The notes beneath the pieces are model-generated. The model searched no databases. It was not told the DNA's origin and was given only the letters and a program-made list of their open reading frames with translations. The position numbers and the translations under genes are program-made. Shown piece after piece: positions 56,034-64,000 of a stretch of 64,000 nucleotides of DNA. The DNA is taken from positions 41,881,798 through 41,945,797 of the forward strand of contig CM059196.1 of the NCBI GenBank assembly GCA_030323885.1, in the 5' to 3' direction. Source of the DNA: Branchipolynoe longqiensis. Its lineage: Eukaryota > Annelida > Polychaeta > Phyllodocida > Polynoidae. Position 1 is the stretch's first letter, and the number at the start of each line of letters is the position of its first letter.

Positions 56034-56722
56034 AGGCCCTGTCACACTATGACGTAACGACGTCAACGTAGGGAGAACATGAAAAGCATTGAACTTCTCG
56101 GCGTAGTATGCAAATTTGGGCACAAGTTGAACGTGGATGCAGCATAGTGGACGAGAGCGTAACGTCGGTAAAGCGTAGGGATACCGTCATTCAACGAGAG
56201 AAGACAACGTCATTACGCTCATGGAATGTTATGAACGTTATTCCATCACCAGAAGAACGTTACGTGACGTTACATATGTCATGAGACGGTGGCGAAACAT
56301 TGAACGTACGTTAAACGTACGTTCTCCTGATGTTCTCCTGATGTTCTCCTGATGTTCTCCTGACGTTCCCATTACGCCGCGTGGACATTTCCACCCGGTT
56401 TAATGTGGGTCAACGTAGTGGAATGTAGTTGAACGTAGTGAGCAGCGTTTGACTAATGTCCGTTTAATGTCATTGACATTCGCTGAACATGTACAGAACG
56501 TACGGCGAACATAAACCCTTACGTTTGAGGTACGTCAAAGTTTTGAACATGCCAAAACCTCGACGTAACTCGATGTAACACGACGGAATGTGACATAGCT
56601 CTACGTCAGTCTAACATCATTCTGACGTCATCATAACATAATCCAACGTACGTCAACGTAATGATGAAAAATCACCACGTCAGGCTTACGTTGGCTCGTT
56701 ACGTCGTAGTGTGTCAGGGGAA
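56034..56722. mobile_element. Element F3 (AGGCCCTGTCACACTATG ends)
   Basis: Ends AGGCCCTGTCACACTATGAC / GTCGTAGTGTGTCAGGGGAA, left flank TTA and right flank TAA. The interior consists of AACGTA, GACGTT and ACGTACG words, with a GATGTTCTCCT array at 56325-56370. Confidence 0.8.
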
Positions 56723-57068
56723 TAACCCTGTTCTCCACAGCCCTCTGGGACTTTCCCACTCCAGGCCTATCCATTCCATAATGTTGTCTTCCAACTTTTT
56801 CCTTTGTCCCACTTGTGTTCTTCCCCCTTTCACTATTGATGGTTTCGCCAAGATGCTTTTGGCTAAGCATAACGAACATGAGATATGGCCATACAACTGC
56901 AGCTTGCATCTCTTTACGATTGTCAGGAGATCTTTGAGTGGTCCAATTGTAATTAGGCTGGATATTGGCAATTGACCAACACAAAGGCACACTCCTAGAA
57001 GCACAGGAGTATAGGACTATGGCACTTTAATAATAATTCTGAGCTAATGGTTGCTGCATGTTGCACAG

Positions 57069-57210
57069 GCTGCAGGCACGCGGGGGACTTTGTGTGCCGC
57101 TCGACAACAGACAGATGCGCCTACAATGTGTGTGTGTACACCACTGAAAACAACCAGCTACTCGGCATCCCCAGCTTCAACACGGTCCGGGTACCATGTC
57201 CAGCCGGCAC
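57069..57210 (+). CDS. Exon with chitin-binding-like Cys pattern (putative secreted/mucin-like gene)
   Basis: The acceptor is CATGTTGCACAG and the donor GGCAC/GTAAGC, 142 nt. It enters with two bases to complete a codon, and the next codons read CRHAGDFVCRSTTDRCAYNV, then VYTTENNQLL, then VPCPAGT. The spacing DRC-x4-C...VPCPAGT resembles peritrophin-A (type 2 chitin-binding) domains, where D-C-x-x-[YF]-x-x-C precedes C-P-x-G-T. The other frames contain stops or lack this pattern. The upstream part of the gene is not identified; the preceding two-exon model ends in a stop. The exon leaves two bases of a Thr codon for the next exon. Confidence 0.5.
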
Positions 57211-57234
57211 GTAAGCCAAGCCATGCACCATGTT

Positions 57235-57475
57235 GTATGCATCATGCATTATGCATCATGTTGTATGTATCATGCATTATGCATCATGTTGTATGCATCA
57301 TTCATTGTGCATCATGATGTATGCATAATGCATTGTGTATCATGTTGTATGCACCATGCATTGTGCATCATGTTGTATGCATAATGCATTGTGCATCATG
57401 TTATATGCATCATGCATTCTGCATCATGGTGTATGCATCATGCATTGTGCATCATAGTGTATGGATCATGCATTA
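57235..57475. repeat. 28-bp minisatellite (GTATGCATCATGCATTGTGC)n
   Basis: Nine direct units without spacers, beginning 25 bp after the exon donor. Each unit carries ATGCAT palindromes. Confidence 0.93.
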
Positions 57476-57804
57476 TTCCTAGTACCCCGCCCCCAATAGC
57501 CCATGTCTACCTGTTGTGCTGGGGGGATTATTAAACAAACAATATGCCCTTAAATGCAATGCCTCACTGAATATTGCATCCACAACCAAATGTTTTGGTT
57601 CACTCCTCAACTGTTGGCAACACAGTAAATACCAGGAGAGTTACATGTAAGGTTGTCAGGGATGAAAGTGATCTCCGCGAAAAAAAGCGGAAATGCGGAA
57701 ATTCTCTCATAGGTTTAGCATTGTCAAGGAATCGCGAAAAAATACCGGAAGTCAGGTGTCAACTAGCCTTGTTGTGATTGTATTATCACCCATATCTAAC
57801 AGCT

Positions 57805-57870
57805 TCTTGCTTAGGTTTTATGTTCTAACTACATCTAAGTTCATATAAGAACAGGATTCGAACCACCGAA
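57805..57870 (-). mobile_element. SINE tail fragment
   Basis: TAGGTTTTATGTTCTAACTA then CTAAGTTCATATAAGAACAGG. Confidence 0.55.
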
Positions 57871-58161
57871 CTGATGTCACATGCATCCCTTCTTTTGGAA
57901 TTTTGTTTAACATTAATCGTTGAATATAAGAAATCCCGGAAATCTTCGAAACTGCGGAGGTCTTTCATTTCTGGATTGTACACTTGGGGAGTGTAGCATG
58001 ACTTAGATATCGACGACAGACGAGACTCATTATATACACAGATGTAATGAGTAATTATGCAGTTCTTTTTTTAGGAAATCATGAATATTATGCATCTATA
58101 ATTTGAGCATTGAATAACATCCTGATATGCACAATTCCAAGGTAATCCAGCATATTATATA

Positions 58162-58345
58162 CTGTAAAACCTCTCTAACCGACCACCACCACAGATCGAC
58201 CACTCCCCTAAATCAATAGCTTTATTTGGGTCCCAAATTATCGCCCATACAAAGCAACAATACAAACCTCCCTAAACCGACCACCTCTCTAAATGGACAA
58301 TTTAAAGTCGGCCCCATGGTCGGTCGATTTAGAGAGGTTTTACTG
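58162..58345. mobile_element. pogo-type MITE, CAGTAAAACCTC ends, copy 2
   Basis: TA on both flanks (58160-58161, 58346-58347), ends CTGTAAAACCTCTCTAACCG / GATTTAGAGAGGTTTTACTG. Same family as 8642-8819. Confidence 0.88.
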
Positions 58346-58569
58346 TAGTTGTAAATGGAGTAATTAAGGTCATTAAATCAATATGTCGAGTTTAATGGAT
58401 GATTTATCCAGCCGAGGTGACATCACGAAGGAGAGTAACAAATAGCCTCATTTTAAAGGTGTAGCATGTTGGTTTAAATGATAGTTTAACCCTTTGCTCC
58501 TCATTCATTGGCTGCCATTCCCTGTTTACAAAATAAATAGTGTTCGCCTGGTTGAGTGCTTGCTATTTG

Positions 58570-58675
58570 GGATTTTACATCCTAGCAACATCTACAAGAT
58601 GTGTGTATATGTAAGTCCTCTATAGACAACATCGTCTCAATTATACCCAAATATATGTATGTATGTAAAGGTAGT
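58570..58675 (+). repeat. Direct repeat B, copy 1 (also at 59157-59255)
   Basis: GATTTTACATCCTAGCAACA then AGTCCTCTATAGACAACATC and TATATGTATGTATGTAAA. The two copies are almost identical, about 590 bp apart. Confidence 0.85.
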
Positions 58676-59106
58676 TCTGCGCAGACAAGGAAGACAGTAA
58701 TGATAATGGCTGACATGGATTTATTCAAACAACAACAATCGGATAATGACATCCCAACAATTGAACCGTATCTGGCTGGGACTAAACGCCCTACCGAGTA
58801 AAAATAGCAATATTCCTTCTAGTACAAAAAAAAAAAAAAGCATGTGTGCTTTCGTCTGTGTCGGAACGGTAATGGCCATATCGACCATCACGCCCACCCC
58901 TTGCCTGGTGCCGCAGCACCATCTGGCGAGTCCAGGTGGAAATAATCAGAACCATATATAGTTGTAGCAACTAGACAACAGAGGGAGACTCTGTGCCGTC
59001 ATCAGACCAGTTCTCAAGCTCCCAGACCATAAGTCAGGGGAAGGGGAGGAGTGAGAAGGGGGGAGGGGAGTCCACGCCGTCCCTACACCAGGATATAGGA
59101 TATATC

Positions 59107-59300
59107 CCAGCTATATACTCCCATATGTATGACTACCTACCGGGCGCAGTGGCTGCCCACTTTACATCCTAGCAACATCTACAAGATGTGTGTATATGTA
59201 AGTCCTCTATAGACAACATCGTCTCAATTATACCCAAATATATGTATGTATGTAAATATATACTCCCATATGTATGACTACCTACCGGGCGCAGTGGCTG
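59107..59300 (+). repeat. Direct repeat B, copy 2, with a duplicated 45-bp edge
   Basis: TATGTATGACTACCTACCGG and GGGCGCAGTGGCTGC occur at both 59125-59152 and 59268-59300, bracketing repeat B copy 2. This looks like a local insertion duplication that also copied the SINE start. Confidence 0.8.
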
Positions 59301-59570
59301 CAAGGGCAGGATACGGGGGTTCGATTCCCAGTCGAGTCAAACCAGTGAAATTGATACCTGTAGCTTCCTAGCCTGGGGCTCGGCATTACTAGGCTAGGGC
59401 AAGGACTGGTTACCTCAGTGTCATGATAATGTGACTGGGTGGGATATTGGGTTGTGGTGCCGGTCGCCTGATTTCCCAATGGGGTGGCACTATGCAGTCG
59501 CCATGACGGCACTATGCAGTCGCCCGTCCTTATATGACCTTAGATGTCACCATGACGTAAAACTAAAAAA
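59284..59570 (+). mobile_element. SINE (plus)
   Basis: Head CCGGGCGCAGTGGCTGCAAG, B box GGTTCGATTCCCAGTCGAG, tail CGTAAAACTAAAAAAAAC. Confidence 0.85.
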
Positions 59571-59873
59571 AACTACTATATTTAGTATAATTATATGACT
59601 AACAAGATTATATGTTAAGCAGGGCTTAGTTCCCTCCTGCAGGATGTGGTATGTGTTGTCCTGTCTGTGTGAAAGTGCATATAAAAGACCCATTGGTGCT
59701 TATCGGAAAGAGTAGCCTAGGTGGCGGCAGCGGGTTTCCTCTAAAGATATATGTCAGAATGACCATGTGTTTGATGTCCAATAGCCGATGATGAAAATCA
59801 ATGTGTTCTAGAGGTGTCGTTAAATAAAACAAACTTTCCTTTTTGTACCATACTGGCATGCAGCCTGCGACAG

Positions 59874-60202
59874 CACCTTCATGCCCGGCCATTCCCGACA
59901 ACTCCTGTGGACTCTGGATTTGTTACTTATAGCTATTACATCCATTACACTCGCGCTAACACTGTAACAGTAACAAATGAACTGCCTGACCGTGTTTCCC
60001 CGTATGTTCACCGCCTCTTCTACTTCCACCAGCGGACTGCCCGCCACCTTCTGCGGGCTGACTGGCCTGTCCAGCACCCTGCAGATAGCCCTGCTCCTGG
60101 GGCAGCGTGGCCATGGTTACGGTCATGGCCATGGTCACCACCATCAGCATCATCATCACCACCGCCTGACAAATCCGTGCACCGTCACTAACGCCGCGTG
60201 CA
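59874..60202 (+). CDS. His-rich exon(s) of the putative mucin-like gene; 5' part unresolved
   Basis: The well-supported part runs from about 60033 (acceptor CTTCTACTTCCACCAG) to 60202 (donor TGCA/GTAAGT). It reads GLPATFCGLTG, then GHGYGHGHGHHHQHHHHHR, then NPCTVTNAAC, leaving one base that completes a Thr codon with the next exon. Upstream, an acceptor at 59873 (CTGCGACAG) would continue the chitin-binding exon in frame as TTFMPGHSRQ, giving CPAGTTF, but two TAA codons at 59965-59973 block read-through. A weak 69-bp intron (CACT/GTAACA at 59964 to 60032) would bridge them in phase. Another frame from 59864 stays open to 60191 but does not join the next exon. Confidence 0.38.
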
Positions 60203-60283
60203 GTAAGTTACTCTCCTCCCCGCTTGTCTAGGTTATGTTATGTATAAAGTACTTATGAGGGAATGCAATTAGCCTGTGTCACT

Positions 60284-61037
60284 ATAGACCCCTTTCAATG
60301 TTCATAAACATTGTGCATGCGTGCGCACCTTGGCTGCAGAACGAATGCACACTGTCATTCAGTTTGCCGGTATTTTATTCAAAATTAATAGAAATACAGA
60401 ATCCTAACCTTATAAATTTAATATAATCTGTTCGTTGAATGTGTTTTCTATATGTGATTCAAGCGGTTTGTTTCTAGGTGGTGTGATTTTAGAGATATTT
60501 CACTTTTTCTGTATGAAGATTACTCATAGCCATTGACAATGCATTGAGTTTGCCGGTATGTGCAGTGCAAAACCTCAATTTTATTCAAAATTAATAGAAA
60601 TACAGAACCCTAACCTTATAAATGTAAGATAATCTGCTCATTGATTATGTTTTCTATATGTGTTTCAAGCGGTTTGTTTCTAGGTGGTGTGGTTTTAGAG
60701 ATATTTAACTTTTTCTGTATGAAGATTGCTCATGACCATTGACAATGCATGAGTTTGCTGATACGCGCAGTTCAAAATGTCAATTTTATTCAAAATTAAT
60801 AGAAATGCAGAACCCTAACCATATAAATTTAATATAATCTCATCATTGAATATGTTTTCTATATGTGTTCCAAACAGTTTGTTTCTAGGTGGTGTGGTTT
60901 TAGAGATATTAAATTTTTTCTGTTTGAAGATTGCTCATAGACCTTGAGTTTGCAATGTGACAGCGTGTCGTCCTGCACCCAAGCAGCGCACGCACTGACC
61001 TAAATACCTATGCTGACGTCATATGAAATAGGTCTAT
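60284..61037 (+). mobile_element. Tandem-core element T3
   Basis: Ends ATAGACCCCTTTCAATG / TATGAAATAGGTCTAT. Three 205-bp units, as in T2. Inside the ends, CTTGGCTGCAGAACGA at the left pairs with CGTCCTGCACCCAAG at the right as an imperfect inverted repeat. It lies in an intron of the putative mucin-like gene. Confidence 0.82.
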
Positions 61038-61039
61038 AT

Positions 61040-61390
61040 TGTCTGCTCCCACCTCCTGTAATCTTGTTTTCTAGTTGTTGGTAGTTGGGTTACTGGAGGT
61101 TGGTGTGCGCCCTGGAGGGCAGGAGATCTGCTCCAAGCAGCTCTACTCCCTTCCTTCCCTCCAGGTGGCACTTCCGCCCCTCACCAGCTGCCCACTCCTC
61201 CTCCGGTTTTTACAATAAGAGACTTGTAAACAAGGATTGCACATGTAAAATCAACAAGGGTTAGTCTTATACTTCTAACTCTAAGTTCTAGTCCACCCGC
61301 CTGAGTCAAAGCCTGGTTTAGAGCATGTGTAAAAGCAAATGTAAAATCCTGTGCAAAAGCGGCGGCACGAGTAGTGTATGTAAAGATGCA
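61040..61390. other. No supported feature
   Basis: A pyrimidine-rich stretch with CCCTCCAG at 61156-61163 could be an acceptor, but no matching exon was convincing. Confidence 0.35.
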
Positions 61391-61395
61391 GCTAA

Positions 61396-61942
61396 TGGCC
61401 CTGTCACATTGTGATGTTTCTCGCCGGCATGCTGCCAAAACGCAAAATCACTTTTAATCTTCGAGACATGTCAAACTATTCGGCATCAGCGCAACGTATT
61501 GGTAGCGTGCGGCCGACGTCATGAGAAAAAAAACAAAAAAGTTTGGTGTACCATCCTTAGATGTTGCTAGGATGTAAAACAACAGACAAACAAAGCAACA
61601 GTTTGGCACAACATATGGGAACGACCCTCACGTGCACGCGGCGTGTGCCTACCATTCGCATAACGTTATTCCAGCGCGTGTAACGTATCTCGACGTCCCC
61701 CTAATGTTGCCATAGTGTTGGCACCCGCGCGTCATTGCATTTCGAAAGTTTTGTACAAGCACAAAACTTTCAATGTGCGAAGACGTGCGCCACTGACCAT
61801 TGTCGACCATCGCCGTCCATCAATGAATAGCAATGTGAGCCTAACGCGTGTGTAACGCTTCCTGACGTATCCCGATGTTGCACCAAAACATCACATACGT
61901 CGATGCGCGTTGGCGAAAAGCGTCATACTGTGACAGGGCTAT
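61396..61942. mobile_element. Element F4 (TGGCCCTGTCACATTG ends)
   Basis: Ends TGGCCCTGTCACATTGTGAT / CATACTGTGACAGGGCTA, flanks TAA and TTA. A SINE tail (TTAGATGTTGCTAGGATG) is inserted at 61550-61600. The centre has the TTTTGTACAAGCACAAAAC palindrome shared with F1. Confidence 0.78.
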
Positions 61943-62034
61943 TACGAAGTCAGACAAGCGTAGAGGTTCTACGCAGCAAGGGGTGTTGACTGATTACTCA
62001 AATGGATAATTTGTGATAGTTGATATAATGTGCT

Positions 62035-62400
62035 CTCCCTCTCTCCCATCCCTCCCTCTTTGGCCCTCCCCATCTCGCTCTCCCTTTCCCCGTGCCCCCC
62101 TCTCGTTCCCTCCCCTCTCGCTCTCCCTCCCTGTCCCCCTTTCCTTCTCTCTCGCTCTACCCTGTCTCTCTTTCACTCTCCCCTCTCTCCTTATTCCCCG
62201 TCTCTCTCATTTTCCCTCCGCCCGTCCCCCCTCTACACCTTTCCACTTCTGCCTCTGCCTCTGCTTCTGCCTCTGCCTCTGCCTCTGCCTCTCCTTCTCT
62301 CTGCCTCTCCTTCTCTCTCCACCATCTCTCTCCACCATGTCCCTCTCTCTCCACCATCTCCCTCTGTCTCCACCATCTCACTTTGTTTATACACATAACC
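62035..62400. repeat. CT-rich tract (CTCTCCCT / CTGCCT)n
   Basis: A strong polypyrimidine run on the plus strand immediately upstream of the next exon. The open frames are compositional. Confidence 0.9.
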
Positions 62401-62426
62401 GATCCATCGCTTCACTACGATTTCAG

Positions 62427-62687
62427 CCGGGAATGACGCCGTCGGTGTCCAGCCCATAGTGCCGGACGAAGCGCGGACTCAGCCGACACGGACCACCCGA
62501 CTGGACCCGGCGACCCGGGCACCCCGCACGCAGTCCGTCACGGTCCCGCAGACGTCCCGTCCCACGCGCACGCTGGCCCCGCGGACCCACCAGCCAAGCC
62601 CCGCCCCCGCAACCACCCAGCCCCCCACCCGGCCACCCACACTTCCGCCGCGCCCCACGCACCACTATTACACGATCCGTGACTCAG
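62427..62687 (+). CDS. Pro/Thr-rich (mucin-like) exon
   Basis: 261 nt between acceptor GATTTCAG and donor CTCAG/GTGAGT. The frame set by the previous exon (one base plus two) reads GNDAVGVQPIVPDEARTQPT, then repeated PTR/PAT/PPT motifs (TLAPRTHQPSPAPATTQPPT), then YYTIRDS. Pro and Thr dominate, typical of O-glycosylated linker or mucin-like regions. It leaves one base for a following exon, which was not found before the window ends, so the gene is incomplete here. GC content is far above the flanks. With the Cys-rich exon upstream, an extracellular chitin- or mucus-associated protein is a reasonable inference. Confidence 0.55.
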
Positions 62688-62711
62688 GTGAGTCAAGTTG
62701 CACAAATCTGA

Positions 62712-63055
62712 ATGTTGGTTGGTTGTTGGGGTTTTACGTCCTGGCAACATCTAACGTCATATCAGCACGGGCACCGACTTGTGACAGTTCGGAATTATGT
62801 CGACTTTATAGTGCTGCCCCACTGGGAGACCAGGCTGCCATCACCATGACCTGATATCCCACTCAGTCACATTATCCTGACACTGAACCAACCAGTCCTT
62901 GTCCTTGTCCGATGTGCTGAGCGACTGGCTAGGAAAAGGCAAGTATAAATGTGTAAGTCATTGGTTTGACTCAACCAGGGTTTCATCACCTGAGTTTGAA
63001 TCCCACAATCTACCAACACAGGAGACGGACGCTTAACTCATTCGGCCATCCTGTA
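62712..63055 (-). mobile_element. SINE (minus), full length
   Basis: GGTTGGTTGTTGGGGTTTTA tail side; head ACTCATTCGGCCATCCTGTA at the right. It begins about 25 bp past the exon donor. Confidence 0.9.
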
Positions 63056-63059
63056 TAAT

Positions 63060-63605
63060 CCATTGTGAAGTGCACATGCCATCCTAATATGTATGCAACA
63101 AAGACCTGATCTCCTGGGCCTGATCTCATTAAGGTGTGTACATTGTTGCATCTCCATCACCCCACCTGTAGATACATATATACACACACGCGGCAACATT
63201 AGTACATCATTAACAAAGAGATCTACGTAGTTAATATTTAATTATGCATGCGGTCTTGCGGTCAGTGAGAATGTTGTTGATTACAATATTATGCTAATAC
63301 TGGTATTCCGAGTTATGCTGGTCCCTTGGGAAGGACTGAATCTGCGACTCAGTAGGCCAAGTGGTCGCAGCTTTAGTTTACCCCTGGGGCCATATGCATG
63401 GGGCGGTGTTAGCGAGCCAAAACTGGTTTTGGACGGGATTTGAGGTTTAGCGGCGAAAAGTTGCTATGCATGGAGCAGTGTTACGCAAACACAGCGAGTT
63501 TAACGTCGCCTACACTAACACCACACCGTAGCAAGTTTACTGGTGGTGTTAGGTACCGATTAGACCCAAATCTATTCAATGCTATCATATTTAACAGAAA
63601 TACAT
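63060..63605. other. No supported gene
   Basis: 63378-63580 contains repeated GCGGTGTTAGCGAGC/GCAGTGTTACGCAAAC words and may be a worn TIR element. Termini were not defined. Confidence 0.35.
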
Positions 63606-63609
63606 ACTA

Positions 63610-63994
63610 AAAATGCGGTATATGCGGCATAGATATATGCCAACCCCCAATAGTCAATGTTTACTTTTTGTGCTGGGGTATTGCTAAACATACAAACACA
63701 CCAAAAAGAATACCCATGATATTTTTGAGGTTTTTTGCTCCAATTTTGTGAAGGAAGATCAAAGTTACTATTGTTTTCTATGGCAAACGCAGCAGTAATC
63801 GCATTCGCAGTCGCACCGATCGGTCCATGAGTCGATCCATTTGCCGCATTTGCATTTGCATTTGCATTTGCATTCGCATTCGCATTCGCATTCGCATTCG
63901 GACGCATGGAAGCACAACTATTCATTTACATGCCTTTTGATTTTTTGCCACATTTGCATTCGCATGCCGCATACCACATATATGGAATCTAGCT
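63610..63994. mobile_element. Element E4, right part with clear end
   Basis: The right end TATATGGAATCTAGCT is followed by TTA. The interior shares TCTATGGCAAACGCAGCAG and GGACGCATGGAAGCAC with E3, and (GCATTC/GCATTTG)n words lie at 63845-63900. The left end AAAATGCGGTATATGCGGC has lost the outer terminus. Confidence 0.75.
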
Positions 63995-64000
63995 TTAGCC

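Noticed and set aside
57235..57475. Regular 28-bp repeats that could look like a CRISPR array
   Set aside because: There are no unique spacers between units, the host is eukaryotic and no cas genes are nearby. It is a minisatellite.
61430..61945. GC-rich patch that might be a CpG-type promoter (also 56034-56722)
   Set aside because: Both are interiors of F-family transposons defined by matching ends.
62030..62459. Pro/Ser/Leu-rich frames of 114-148 codons upstream of the mucin-like exon
   Set aside because: Translations of a CT-rich tract open in all three plus frames. The exon starts after the TTTCAG acceptor at 62426.

Overview
The window is animal nuclear DNA: split genes with GT/AG introns, AT-rich intergenic sequence, several microsatellite classes, tRNA-headed SINEs, LINE 3' ends with (CAAT)n tails, a DIRS-type fragment and many short inverted-repeat transposons. 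The repeat types and LINE tail style suggest a lophotrochozoan invertebrate, most likely a mollusc. That assignment is an inference, not a match. Ordinary protein-coding sequence is a small fraction of the 64 kb.

Genes. (1) A six-exon gene on the + strand (20109-28610) encodes a complete 277-residue phytanoyl-CoA dioxygenase-like Fe(II)/2-oxoglutarate oxygenase, with all phases matching and a poly(A) signal after the stop. Exons 3 and 4 with their flanking introns recur downstream (36.1-38.2 kb) as a broken partial duplicate carrying a frameshift and a nonsense codon. (2) A putative two-exon gene (52026-54490) would encode a 161-residue secreted protein of unknown family. (3) A partial gene running off the right edge (exons near 57.1, 60.0-60.2 and 62.4-62.7 kb) would encode a Cys-rich chitin-binding-like segment, a His-rich stretch and a Pro/Thr-rich mucin-like segment. 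One internal junction is unresolved.

Mobile DNA by region. 0-17 kb: dispersed MITEs, a jockey-like LINE 3' end, a DIRS RNase H/recombinase fragment, a SINE carrying a 610-bp inserted module, and a minisatellite. 17-30 kb: nested MITE/SINE clusters plus the dioxygenase gene, whose intron 4 holds a perfect 153-bp inverted repeat and a 2.4-kb composite element. 30-45 kb: a long region of little recognisable content, the pseudogene copy, a solo-LTR-like unit at 40.0-40.6 kb, and tandem-core elements. 45-50 kb: a 3.1-kb composite element and a related 1-kb element. 50-64 kb: SINEs, the two candidate genes, and more TIR elements in their introns.

The most interesting pattern is modularity. Two families of elements have different terminal inverted repeats and 3-bp TAA/TTA target duplications (Harbinger-like). 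Each carries family-specific arrays of short subterminal words. The largest member of each family (24635-27075 and 45336-48427) carries the same internal cargo: CACAGA-type arrays, a 0.6-kb module with a small signal-peptide-like ORF, and a GGGACGG hairpin. A third group (T elements) likewise pairs one 205-bp tandem core with different ends. This suggests that ends and cores reassort among non-autonomous transposons in this genome.
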